From Paenibacillus lautus NBRC 15380 (GTDB lineage Bacteria > Bacillota > Bacilli > Paenibacillales > Paenibacillaceae): a DNA stretch of 64,000 nt. The notes under the pieces were generated by a model. It worked only from the letters and a program-made list of their open reading frames with translations, was not told the origin of the DNA and made no database searches. Positions 53,964 to 64,000 of the stretch are shown here, one piece after another; position 1 is the stretch's first letter; each line of letters starts with the position of its first letter. The stretch is from NCBI RefSeq assembly GCF_004000945.1, contig NZ_BIMF01000006.1, positions 282,948 through 346,947 of the forward strand, given 5' to 3'. The position numbers and the translations under genes are program-made.

Positions 53964-55106
53964 ATGAAAATCAGCATATTAAAAAATGTATTAAACGAAT
54001 CCATTCAACACGTATCCAAGGCGATTTCCAGCCGAACCACGATTCCGATCCTCAGCGGCATTAAACTGGATGTCACGTATTCGGGTGTTACACTAACGGC
54101 TAGCGATACTGATATTTCCATTCAATCGTTTATTCCTGCGGAAGATGAGAAGCATACCATCGTCCAGGTAGAGCAGCCTGGTAGCGTTGTGCTGCCAGCC
54201 AAATTTTTTGTTGAAATCATCAAGAAACTCCCTTCCCAAGAAATCCAGATGGAGGTAAAAGAGAACTTCCATACCTTTATTTCTTCGGGAGCTACGGAAA
54301 TTCAGATGGTCGGCTTGGACCCGGAAGAATTCCCGGTATTGCCTAACATTGAAGACAGCCAAACGGTTTCTTTGCCTGGAGATCTGCTGAAAAATATGAT
54401 CAAGCAAACGGTATTCTCCATTTCCACCCATGAAACAACGCCTATTCTGACTGGGGTATTATGGAGTCTGAACGACAATGAGCTGAAATTTACCGCTACA
54501 GACCGTCACAGATTGGCAACTCGCTCCGCACAGCTGGACAATGCGCAGGACATTTCGTTCAACAATGTCGTCATTGCGGGTAAAACGCTGAATGAGCTGA
54601 GCAAAATCATTCCGGATCAAAATACGCTGGTGGATATCGTTGTGGCCGATAATCAGGTATTATTTAAAATTGACCGTGTTCTGTTCTATTCCCGTATACT
54701 GGACGGCATTTATCCCGATACTTCTAGAATTATTCCAACATCGCATAAAACAGAACTCGTTTTGGACACAAAAAAATTAAGCGAGTCGATCGACCGCGCC
54801 TACCTGCTCTCCAAAGAGGAGAAAACGAACATTGTTCTCCTGCAAACGATGGAACATGGCGGCATCGAGATCTCTTCCAGCTCCTCCGAGCTTGGTAAAG
54901 TGCGTGAAGAATTGGATCTGATCGATTTCAAAGGGGATCCGCTGCGCATCTCGTTCAACTCGAAATATATGCTGGACGTGCTAAAGGTGGTTGAAAGCGA
55001 ACAGCTGATGATCGCTTTCATGGGGGTTATGAGCCCGATCATTCTTAAACCGCTCGACGACAGCAAGAGCCAATATATTATTCTGCCGTACCGCACGGCC
55101 AATTAA
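53964..55106 (+). CDS. dnaN: DNA polymerase III beta subunit (sliding clamp)
   Basis: Ring-shaped processivity clamp, 380 residues, with three similar domains. Family segments are AISSRTTIPILSGIKLDV, GLDPEEFPVLPNIE, FSISTHETTPILTGVLW, FTATDRHRLATRSAQL and the end PIILKPLDDSKSQYIILPYR. The start at 53964 has AAGGAG eight bases upstream; a GTG nine bases earlier is less likely. It follows dnaA across the second origin part and begins a group with yaaA, recF, remB and gyrB. Confidence 0.98.
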   Translation: MKISILKNVLNESIQHVSKAISSRTTIPILSGIKLDVTYSGVTLTASDTDISIQSFIPAEDEKHTIVQVEQPGSVVLPAKFFVEIIKKLPSQEIQMEVKENFHTFISSGATEIQMVGLDPEEFPVLPNIEDSQTVSLPGDLLKNMIKQTVFSISTHETTPILTGVLWSLNDNELKFTATDRHRLATRSAQLDNAQDISFNNVVIAGKTLNELSKIIPDQNTLVDIVVADNQVLFKIDRVLFYSRILDGIYPDTSRIIPTSHKTELVLDTKKLSESIDRAYLLSKEEKTNIVLLQTMEHGGIEISSSSSELGKVREELDLIDFKGDPLRISFNSKYMLDVLKVVESEQLMIAFMGVMSPIILKPLDDSKSQYIILPYRTAN

Positions 55107-55144
55107 AGTTATCCCCATGTTGATAGGGATGAAAGGACGAAGTC

Positions 55145-55360
55145 ATGAAACAAATATTTATCCACAGTGAATATATCAAGCTGGATCAGTTCTTGAAGCT
55201 TTCAGATTGCGTATCCACAGGTGGGATGGCGAAGGCCCTGCTGCAGGAAGGAGCAGTTCTGGTCAACGACGAAAAGGAAGAGCGGCGCGGACGCAAACTG
55301 GTTCCTGGCGACATCGTTAAGGTGGAGGACTGCGGAACGTTTCAGGTGGCAGCACAATAG
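55145..55360 (+). CDS. yaaA: S4-domain protein YaaA
   Basis: A 71-residue protein consisting of a single S4 RNA-binding domain: YIKLDQFLKLSDCVSTGGMA, then KALLQEGAVLVNDEKEERRG and RKLVPGDIVKVED. In B. subtilis the equivalent gene (yaaA, also called rlbA) lies at the same place between dnaN and recF and is implicated in ribosome assembly. It begins 38 bases after dnaN, with AAAGGACGAAGTC upstream. Confidence 0.92.
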   Translation: MKQIFIHSEYIKLDQFLKLSDCVSTGGMAKALLQEGAVLVNDEKEERRGRKLVPGDIVKVEDCGTFQVAAQ

Positions 55361-55416
55361 ACAGCCTCCCGCAGCCGCTTTGGCGCTAAGCGCGGAAGAC
55401 GAGGGAGAGGATAAGC

Positions 55417-56529
55417 TTGTTTGTCAAAAATGTCAGCCTGCAGCACTATCGAAACTACGAGAAGCTGCAGCTTGAGGCGTTTGGTGACGTTAATTTGATT
55501 ATCGGACGCAACGCTCAGGGAAAGACGAATTTGATGGAGGCGCTCTTCGTGCTTGCTTTAACGAAGAGCCACCGTACCTCCAAGGATCGCGAATTGATTG
55601 GATTCGAGCAATCCAGTGCCCATATATCGGCCGAGATTGACCGCAAGTACGGAGCTTTGAAGCTGGAGCTGAGCTTGTCCCAGCAGGGGAAGAAAGCAAA
55701 AATCAACGGACTTGAGCAGCGGAAGCTTAGCGATTTCATCGGCTCGCTCAATGTCGTGATGTTTGCACCCGAGGATCTGGAGATTGTCAAAGGCACGCCG
55801 GGGGTTCGCCGCCGGTTTCTTGACATGGAGATCGGGCAGGTGGCACCAAGCTACCTGTTTCATCTGCAGCAATACCAGAAGGTGCTTGTGCAGCGCAACA
55901 ATCTGCTGAAGCAATTATGGGGGAAGGGCAGCGCCGAACAAGCGATGCTGGAAATTTGGAACAGCCAATTGGCAGAACATGGTGTTAAAATCGTCAAGAA
56001 GAGGAAACAATTTATAAAAAAGCTGCAAAAGTGGGCTGAAAGCATCCATCAGGGAATCACAAACGGCCTGGAAGAGCTCTCTTTACACTACCTTCCGTCC
56101 TTTGCTGACGCGGAGGAAGAAGATGAAGCTGTCTTATTTGAGACATTTATGATAAAATTATCACAAATGAAAGAGCAAGAAATACGGCGTGGTATGACAT
56201 TGGCAGGTCCTCATCGAGATGATCTGGCTTTTTATATTAATGGCAAAGAAGTCCAAACGTATGGATCTCAAGGTCAGCAGCGGACGACGGCGCTATCTTT
56301 GAAACTGGCTGAAATCGAGCTGATACAGGAAGAGATCGGTGAATATCCGGTGCTGCTTCTGGATGATGTGCTTTCTGAATTGGATCCGTACCGGCAGACA
56401 CAATTGATCGAGACATTCCAGAGCAAAGTGCAGACATTCATCACGGCGACGGGCATTGAGAGTTTGAATACCGACAAATTGAAGGGTGCCAGCATTTTTC
56501 ATGTCCATGACGGACAGGTGGGCTCTTAA
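55417..56529 (+). CDS. recF: DNA replication and repair protein RecF
   Basis: SMC-like ATPase, 370 residues, that helps load RecA at gaps. Walker A is in NLIIGRNAQGKTNLMEALFV, the signature in TYGSQGQQRTTALSLKLAEI and Walker B in YPVLLLDDVLSELD; the middle contains EDLEIVKGTPGVRRRFLDMEI. It starts with TTG at 55417, after GGGAGAGGATAAGC. It is 56 bases after yaaA and 13 before remB. Confidence 0.96.
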   Translation: MFVKNVSLQHYRNYEKLQLEAFGDVNLIIGRNAQGKTNLMEALFVLALTKSHRTSKDRELIGFEQSSAHISAEIDRKYGALKLELSLSQQGKKAKINGLEQRKLSDFIGSLNVVMFAPEDLEIVKGTPGVRRRFLDMEIGQVAPSYLFHLQQYQKVLVQRNNLLKQLWGKGSAEQAMLEIWNSQLAEHGVKIVKKRKQFIKKLQKWAESIHQGITNGLEELSLHYLPSFADAEEEDEAVLFETFMIKLSQMKEQEIRRGMTLAGPHRDDLAFYINGKEVQTYGSQGQQRTTALSLKLAEIELIQEEIGEYPVLLLDDVLSELDPYRQTQLIETFQSKVQTFITATGIESLNTDKLKGASIFHVHDGQVGS

Positions 56530-56542
56530 GGAGTGATTCCAT

Positions 56543-58731
<2,189 letters not shown>

Positions 58732-58743
58732 AATGTGCAAGCC

Positions 58744-58793
58744 AAAAAGGGCATCCCAAGGTCTGTTGAAGGCCTCAGGGTTGCCCTTTTTTA
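58744..58793 (+). terminator. Bidirectional terminator after gyrB
   Basis: AAAAAGGGCA (58744-58753) pairs with TGCCCTTTTTT (58782-58792) around an internal CCCAAGG/CCTCAGGG region, 12 bases after the gyrB stop. It may also end the YheC/D gene from the other side. Confidence 0.85.
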
Positions 58794-58856
58794 GTATGGC
58801 ACCATAGAGGGCCGAGGTCGTTCACATAAACGGGTCTCAATGGATCTAAAGGCTGG

Positions 58857-59669
58857 CTAACCCGTCTTTTTGGCTTTTTTCTTGCTGGATAAATTACGCC
58901 CGTAAGCATTGGCGTATTTTTTCACCTGCTTGTAGATGCTGGGATCCTTGAAGAATTTCTTGAACGGAAACAGGGCAGGTTTGGTGTTAACCTCCAGGAT
59001 CCAGATGTTCCATCGTTCGTCAATAGCTACGTCCAGTCCGATTTCTTTCAGGTTCGGATAGGATTTTTGCAGCTGTCCAGCGGCGTTCACTCCAAGCGTG
59101 TTCAGTTCTTTACGGATGTTCTCTGCCTCTTCTGCCGTCATATGCTCGGTCATCAGCGGCTTATAGTGCTGGACAACACCGCCGCTGTGGTGGTTGGTAA
59201 TGATTTTATTCTTGGCCGCTACCCGGCCGATTATTCCTGTACTCACCCACTGGCCAGAAGGACTCTTCTGTGTAAGTACACGTAGATCAAAGGGGCAGCC
59301 TTTATGCTGAAGCAGATGGATGCCTTGCTGAATGAGATACTCCTTCCCCTGAAACAAATCGCTCAGTGTTTTATCGAGACTCTCCAGGGAGGTAAATATT
59401 TCGGTTTTCTGTTCATAACGAAGTTTGTAGGAAGTAGTCGGGGTTTCGTCGGCATCAGCGCTTTGAGAATGGAGCTGCTCGACTGACACGACGCCGATGC
59501 CGTAGGTCCCACGGTCAGGCTTGATATACACAAGCGTATGTGTGTCCAGCATGTCGCCAAGCGTCTCCAAAGAATATTGGCGGGTAGCGGGAACATAAGA
59601 GGCGAGACCTTTATTTTTCAAGAGTATTTTCGTTTTCGCCCATTTGCTTGCAACGCGTTGGATAGTCAA
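58857..59669 (-). CDS. YheC/YheD family ATP-grasp protein
   Basis: Protein of the spore-coat-associated YheC/YheD group, 270 residues. The ATP-grasp fold is seen in TLVYIKPDRGTYGIGVVSVE, the central CPFDLRVLTQKSPSGQWVST, the arginine after IIGRVAAKN and the metal-binding end IGLDVAIDERWNIWILEVNT followed by KPALFPFKKF. The N-terminus (residues 1-50) is short compared with full-length YheC/D proteins, and the C-terminus is basic. Substrate is unknown. It is a single gene inserted between gyrB and gyrA, which are adjacent in B. subtilis. Confidence 0.88.
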   Translation of the reverse strand: MTIQRVASKWAKTKILLKNKGLASYVPATRQYSLETLGDMLDTHTLVYIKPDRGTYGIGVVSVEQLHSQSADADETPTTSYKLRYEQKTEIFTSLESLDKTLSDLFQGKEYLIQQGIHLLQHKGCPFDLRVLTQKSPSGQWVSTGIIGRVAAKNKIITNHHSGGVVQHYKPLMTEHMTAEEAENIRKELNTLGVNAAGQLQKSYPNLKEIGLDVAIDERWNIWILEVNTKPALFPFKKFFKDPSIYKQVKKYANAYGRNLSSKKKAKKTG

Positions 59670-59959
59670 CCATCTTCATCCTTTCCAGCTGTATGATTGG
59701 AGTGACAGGATTTGGCCTGTCTCGTAATACAAACTCGTGTCGATCCGGTTGATTTGAAAGAATCGGGTCAGCTCCAGCAAGAGAGCTTATACCCGGAAAA
59801 CATAGGACAAGTATGACAAACAGTGGTATAATATAAAGATGTGATGATACGAAAAGTCCTGTGCAATGCATTGTATGTGAAAAGGGGCACGGAGGACAGG
59901 GCGTATATCCCGGTTTCCGGGCAAAAATCATTCTTTCACTTGATCCATCCCGTGTTTAA
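59670..59959. other. Non-coding stretch upstream of gyrA
   Basis: No gene is seen. An extended -10, TGGTATAAT (59824-59832, plus strand), could be a second gyrA promoter. The start region of the YheC/D gene lacks a clear sigma-A pair. Confidence 0.4.
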
Positions 59960-59988
59960 TTGTGCGCGGTTTGTGAAAGTAATATAAT
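59960..59988 (+). promoter_or_regulatory. gyrA promoter
   Basis: TTGTGC (59960-59965) and a perfect TATAAT (59983-59988) are 17 bases apart, about 90 bases before gyrA. Confidence 0.75.
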
Positions 59989-60080
59989 AAAGGTTAGTGC
60001 GTTTTTAGGTTTCTGATCACTATTCTGCTTTTTTCACATAGATCAAGGCATGGTTGATAGGAAAATGAAGGAGGTCCAGC

Positions 60081-62576
60081 ATGGCGGAAGAAAATTTCTC
60101 CCAAATCAAAGATCGTGACATTGGTACCGAGATGCGCGAGTCCTTTATGGACTACGCAATGAGCATCATTGTCAGCCGGGCTTTGCCGGATGTACGGGAC
60201 GGAATGAAGCCAGTACACCGTCGTATTTTATATGCGATGTCTGAACTTGGAATGGCCCCGGATAAACCGCATAAGAAATCGGCAAGAATTGTTGGCGAGG
60301 TTATCGGTAAGTACCATCCTCATGGTGATTCCGCAGTTTATGAATCCATGGTTCGGATGGCGCAGGACTTCTCCATGCGTTATATGCTTGTTGATGGACA
60401 CGGAAACTTCGGTTCCATTGACGGCGATATGGCAGCGGCTATGCGTTATACCGAGGCTCGCTTATCGAAGATTGCTATGGAAATGCTGCGTGATATTAAT
60501 AAAGAGACTGTAGACTTTGCTCCTAACTATGACGGTGAGGAACAGGAACCGGTCGTTCTTCCTGCCCGTTATCCTAACTTGCTGGTCAACGGCGTATCCG
60601 GGATTGCAGTAGGTATGGCTACTAATATTCCGCCTCATAATCTCGGAGAAGTTATCGATGGCGTTCAGGCAATGATTCGAAACCCCGATATCACACCGAT
60701 GGAGCTGATGGACTATATTCAAGGACCGGATTTCCCGACAGCGGGATATATTCTGGGACGTGAAGGGATTCGTCAAGCCTACCGCACGGGGCGAGGGTCC
60801 GTTACGATGCGGGCAAAGGCCACCATTGAAGAGAATAACAACAAGGCGCGCATTGTCGTTCACGAGATTCCGTATCAGGTGAACAAGGCTCGTCTGGTTG
60901 AGAAGATCGCGGAACTGGTTCGCGATAAGCGGATTGATGGCATTACGGATCTCCGCGACGAGTCGGACCGTAACGGTATGCGGATTGTTATTGAGCTGCG
61001 CCGGGACGTCAATCCGAATGTCGTTCTGAATAACCTGTACAAACATACGGCCATGCAGTCTAATTTCGGTATTAACATGCTGGCCATCGTAAACAATGAG
61101 CCGAAAATTTTGAACCTGCGTGACGTACTGTTCCACTATTTGGAGCATCAGGTCGTCGTTATCCGTCGCCGGACCGAGTTTGAACTGAAGAAGGCGGAAG
61201 CTCGGGCTCATATTCTCGAAGGTTTGCGGATTGCGCTGGATCATCTCGATGAGGTTATTGCCCTCATTCGTGCGTCACAGACCACAGAGGCTGCTCGCGA
61301 AGGCTTGATGGAGCGTTTCGGTCTCAGTCATGAGCAGGCGCAGGCCATTCTGGATATGCGTTTGCAGCGCCTGACCGGACTTGAACGTGAGAAGATTGAG
61401 AACGAGTACCAGGAATTGCTTGCCAGAATCGCGGAACTGCGCGAGATCTTGGCTAATGAGCATCTTGTGCTTCAGATTATCAATGATGAGCTCCAAGAGA
61501 TTAAGGAGCGCTTCTCTGATGAACGCCGTACTGAAATTACGGTCGGGGAAGACAGCATCCTGGACGAGGATCTGATTCCACGGGAAGAAGTGATCATCAC
61601 CATTACGCATACCGGTTACATCAAGCGTCTGCCTGCGAACACCTATCGCAGCCAGAAGCGAGGCGGCCGCGGCGTTGTGGGGATGGATACGAAGAGCGAG
61701 GACTTTGTCGAGCATCTCTTCGTCACGAATTCCCACCACTACCTGATGTTCTTCACGGACAAAGGGAAGGCGTACCGGTTGAAAGCTTATGAGATTCCAG
61801 AGCTTAGCCGTACCGCCCGCGGAACGCCGATCATCAACCTGATTCAGATTGAACAGGGCGAGTCGATCAATGCCGTGATTCCGGTGGAGAGCTTTGACAG
61901 CGATAATTTCCTGTTCTTTGCAACGCGCCAGGGTGTCGTTAAGAAAACCCCGCTTGAGGATTATGTCAATATCCGCAAGGGCGGTCTGATTGCGATTAAC
62001 CTGCGCGAGGATGATTCCCTGATCGAGGTTAAGCTGACAGATGGTCAGCAGGAGATCATTATGGGAACGGCACAGGGAATGTCCATCCGCTTCAAGGAGA
62101 GCGATGTTCGCTCGATGGGAAGAAGCGCAACGGGGGTTAAAGGGATTACGCTGGATGACCATGATGAAGTCATTGGCATGGATGTGGTGGACCAGGAACT
62201 TGATATCCTCATTGTAACGACCAAAGGTTACGGCAAGCGGACGCCTGCAAGCGACTATCGCAGCCAGACCCGTGGCGGTAAAGGGATCAAGACCATCAAT
62301 ATTACGGAGAAAAATGGACCGGTTGTGGCGCTTAAGGTCGTGAAATCGGAAGAGGATCTCATGATCATTACGGCTAGCGGCACCATCATCCGTACGAGCA
62401 TGGAGGGCATCTCTACCATGGGCCGTTATGCTCAGGGCGTGAAGCTGATCAACATCCGTGAGGATGATTCCGTAGGTACCGTGTGCCGTGCGGATAAGAG
62501 CGATGAGCCTGAAGCGGGCGAAGAGGAAGAAGAAGGTCAAGACGGCATGGAGCCGCTTGAGCCGACGGAAGACTAA
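60081..62576 (+). CDS. gyrA: DNA gyrase subunit A
   Basis: Breakage-reunion subunit of gyrase, 831 residues. The N-terminus has [20 protein letters not shown]; the quinolone region [20 protein letters not shown] carries the sensitive-type Ser84 and Glu88; the active Tyr is in [14 protein letters not shown]. The C-terminal wrapping domain has six blades, with the GyrA box [10 protein letters not shown] at about 528 and repeats such as [12 protein letters not shown]. The tail is acidic ([12 protein letters not shown]). AAGGAGGTCCAGC precedes the ATG. No intein is present. Confidence 0.98.
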   Translation: MAEENFSQIKDRDIGTEMRESFMDYAMSIIVSRALPDVRDGMKPVHRRILYAMSELGMAPDKPHKKSARIVGEVIGKYHPHGDSAVYESMVRMAQDFSMRYMLVDGHGNFGSIDGDMAAAMRYTEARLSKIAMEMLRDINKETVDFAPNYDGEEQEPVVLPARYPNLLVNGVSGIAVGMATNIPPHNLGEVIDGVQAMIRNPDITPMELMDYIQGPDFPTAGYILGREGIRQAYRTGRGSVTMRAKATIEENNNKARIVVHEIPYQVNKARLVEKIAELVRDKRIDGITDLRDESDRNGMRIVIELRRDVNPNVVLNNLYKHTAMQSNFGINMLAIVNNEPKILNLRDVLFHYLEHQVVVIRRRTEFELKKAEARAHILEGLRIALDHLDEVIALIRASQTTEAAREGLMERFGLSHEQAQAILDMRLQRLTGLEREKIENEYQELLARIAELREILANEHLVLQIINDELQEIKERFSDERRTEITVGEDSILDEDLIPREEVIITITHTGYIKRLPANTYRSQKRGGRGVVGMDTKSEDFVEHLFVTNSHHYLMFFTDKGKAYRLKAYEIPELSRTARGTPIINLIQIEQGESINAVIPVESFDSDNFLFFATRQGVVKKTPLEDYVNIRKGGLIAINLREDDSLIEVKLTDGQQEIIMGTAQGMSIRFKESDVRSMGRSATGVKGITLDDHDEVIGMDVVDQELDILIVTTKGYGKRTPASDYRSQTRGGKGIKTINITEKNGPVVALKVVKSEEDLMIITASGTIIRTSMEGISTMGRYAQGVKLINIREDDSVGTVCRADKSDEPEAGEEEEEGQDGMEPLEPTED

Positions 62577-62587
62577 ACGATAATAGC

Positions 62588-62625
62588 GGGCATGGATGCA
62601 GATTTGCATTCATGCTCTTTTTTTG
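62588..62625 (+). terminator. Terminator of gyrA
   Basis: GCATGGATGCA/TGCATTCATGC (one mismatch) around a short loop, followed by TCTTTTTTTTG, 12 bases after the gyrA stop. Confidence 0.88.
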
Positions 62626-62657
62626 TCTTACCGGATTACAAATTCAGGGAATTGGTA

Positions 62658-62687
62658 TTGTACAGGCCGCGAAAGACGAACTATAAT
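62658..62687 (+). promoter_or_regulatory. Promoter of the HD-GYP gene
   Basis: TTGTAC (62658-62663) and TATAAT (62682-62687) with an 18-base spacer, about 60 bases before the start codon. Confidence 0.65.
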
Positions 62688-62749
62688 ATGTATAATATAA
62701 GGTGAAGTTTGCTGCGATGACGCAGCTTAATAGATGGAGAGGGTTGATC

Positions 62750-63862
62750 ATGACGATCAAAGCCGTGAATGAAGTGGTGGCTGGAGTAAAGCTGGCCAAG
62801 GATGTGCATACGCCTCTGGGAGGCCTTTTGCTTCAAAAAGGGAAGGTTTTACTTCCCCGGGATCTAGAGGTACTGAAAGCTTTCATGGTGGACCATGTTA
62901 CTGTAGAATCCGTTGAAGCAGACAGCACTAGAATACCGACCGTAAAATCTGCCGGACAGAAGCCGTCGCTGATCTTTACGGGGAATCAACAGGGGAGTGG
63001 GAACGAAGAGGCACCTGTCCGAAAAGACTTGGCCTTGCATGAGGAATACGACAAGACCATGACCCTGATCAAAAACTGTTACCAATCCGCCATAACGGGC
63101 GAGCTGCGAATGTATGAAGTTCGTAATCAAATGGACAACTTATTAAAACACCAACATGAGTATCATATCCTTAAATTTATTCCACGCATGACCAATCGCC
63201 ATGATTATCGGTATCACAGTGCCGTGCTATGTGCCCTTTCCTCCTATAAGCTGGCACAATGGGTGGGGCTCCCGCAGAAAGATTGGATGCAGGTTGCCTT
63301 TGCAGGACTGCTGCATGATATCGGAAATGCCAAGATTGATCCGATTGTGTTGAACAAACCTTCCAAACTAACCGAGGAAGAGAACGAAGAAGTACGTCAG
63401 CACACGACCTACGGTTATCAGATTCTCAAGAATGTTGCGGCGGTGAATGAAGGAGTTCGGCTCGCAGCTCTCCAGCATCATGAGAAAGTGGATGGCACGG
63501 GGTATCCACTGCGGCTGGAGGGGAACAAGATTCATATCTACGCCAAGATCGTTGCTGTTACAGATATCTTTCATGCGATGACATTGGATAAGTTCTATCG
63601 GAATGCCCAATCTCCTTATGTTGTGCTGGAACAAATCCAACTGGAGGCCTTTGGCAAGCTGGATCCAAAGATCGTTCAGACTTTCATTCAAAAGGTAACG
63701 GCCTTGCATTCAGGTACTCGAGTGCGGTTGAGTAATGGCACTTCGGGAGAAATCGTATTTACGGACGCCCAGCATCCAACGAGACCGATGGTATCGGTTC
63801 AGGGGGAGATCATTAACTTGATGCAACAGCGCCAACTCTATATAGAAGAAGTCATTTATTGA
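62750..63862 (+). CDS. HD-GYP domain protein, probable c-di-GMP phosphodiesterase
   Basis: A 370-residue soluble protein. An N-terminal region (about 1-60, NEVVAGVKLAKDVHTPLGGL) resembles the DUF3391-like or PilZ-adjacent part found before some HD-GYP domains. The HD-GYP domain (about 150-300) has FAGLLHDIGNAKID, the His in HTTYGYQIL and ALQHHEKVDGTGYPLRLEGN, then VTDIFHAMTLDKFYR. One usual Lys after HDIG is Asn here (HDIGN), which may alter metal or substrate use. The start at 62750 follows GGAGAGG. It lies between gyrA and probable rRNA promoters. Confidence 0.9.
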   Translation: MTIKAVNEVVAGVKLAKDVHTPLGGLLLQKGKVLLPRDLEVLKAFMVDHVTVESVEADSTRIPTVKSAGQKPSLIFTGNQQGSGNEEAPVRKDLALHEEYDKTMTLIKNCYQSAITGELRMYEVRNQMDNLLKHQHEYHILKFIPRMTNRHDYRYHSAVLCALSSYKLAQWVGLPQKDWMQVAFAGLLHDIGNAKIDPIVLNKPSKLTEEENEEVRQHTTYGYQILKNVAAVNEGVRLAALQHHEKVDGTGYPLRLEGNKIHIYAKIVAVTDIFHAMTLDKFYRNAQSPYVVLEQIQLEAFGKLDPKIVQTFIQKVTALHSGTRVRLSNGTSGEIVFTDAQHPTRPMVSVQGEIINLMQQRQLYIEEVIY

Positions 63863-63875
63863 TTTTAAAAAAGGG

Positions 63876-64000
63876 TTGACCTACATAGGAATGCTGTGAT
63901 ATATTATTTCTTGCCGCTTCTGAGCGGATATATATCGCAGCTTTCAATGAAATAAAAGTTTTTCACAAAAAGCTTGCTAAATAATTGAGAGTGTGATATA
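63876..64000 (+). promoter_or_regulatory. Probable tandem promoters of an rRNA operon (cut by the window)
   Basis: P1 has TTGACC (63876-63881) and TATATT (63900-63905) with 18 bases; P2 has TTGCTA (63974-63979) and, 17 bases on, TATA at the window edge. Closely spaced strong promoters after gyrA recall the rrnO position of B. subtilis. The rRNA itself is outside. Confidence 0.55.

Noticed and set aside
60310..60345. Quinolone-resistance change in gyrA
   Set aside because: Ser84 and Glu88 are the sensitive-type residues.
61275..62609. Open frame of 444 codons on the minus strand
   Set aside because: Antisense to gyrA, which is certain; composition is that of a shadow frame.

Overview
The window is chromosomal DNA around the replication origin of a spore-forming Bacillota, almost certainly a Paenibacillus. 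The order rpsF-ssb-rpsR, parA/parB, noc, rsmG, mnmG, mnmE, jag, yidC, rnpA, rpmH, dnaA, dnaN, yaaA, recF, remB, gyrB, gyrA is the conserved oriC neighbourhood of Bacillales. Spore-related yyaC and YheC/D genes, moderate GC content and palindromic intergenic repeats of a kind I associate with Paenibacillus fit that genus. The species is not determined.

Left part (1-20 kb, mostly minus strand): walK (cut by the window edge) and walR, a small membrane protein, a tandem of long palindromic repeats, an M23 peptidase with LysM and G5 domains and an unknown membrane-anchored acidic protein. On the plus strand follows hssR-hssS-hrtB-hrtA, a heme-stress regulatory and efflux module with its operator between hssS and hrtB. 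On the minus strand come purA (with a PurR box pair and a good promoter), dnaB-rplI-gdpP-yybS-mazG-like, a CBS-domain protein, an LCP ligase and a D,D-carboxypeptidase.

Middle (20-45 kb, mostly minus strand): an oligopeptide ABC operon oppA-B-C-D-F in which oppF carries an in-frame TAG inside the ABC signature; an SRAP-domain protein lacking usual catalytic residues; rpsF-ssb-rpsR; yjzC; tRNA-Ser(CGA); DUF951, MscS, DUF3343; yyaC; DUF4446; a cysteine-desulfurase-family protein; parA-parB (parS inside parB); noc; a 1.4 kb gene-poor stretch with a second parS in a 30-bp palindrome and a decayed fragment of rsmG; then rsmG-mnmG-mnmE and jag-yidC-rnpA-rpmH.

Origin and right part (45-64 kb, mostly plus strand): the rpmH-dnaA interval, normally a short origin region, holds about 6 kb of other genes: a gluconate locus gnd-gntR-gntP-gntK and an unknown membrane protein. 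DnaA-box-like sites lie on both sides of this block, and related repeats (core ACGTC-TATC-GACG) occur at its edges. The dnaA-dnaN spacer keeps a DnaA box, GC patch and DnaA-trio-like tract typical of the basal unwinding element. After dnaN-yaaA-recF-remB-gyrB come a YheC/D ATP-grasp gene (minus), gyrA and an HD-GYP protein. The window ends in what look like tandem promoters of an rRNA operon.

The genes combine replication start and segregation, cell-wall homeostasis (WalRK, M23, LCP, Dac), c-di-AMP turnover (GdpP and perhaps the CBS protein), tRNA modification, protein insertion and several nutrient or stress modules. All calls come from reading the sequence; no database search was made.
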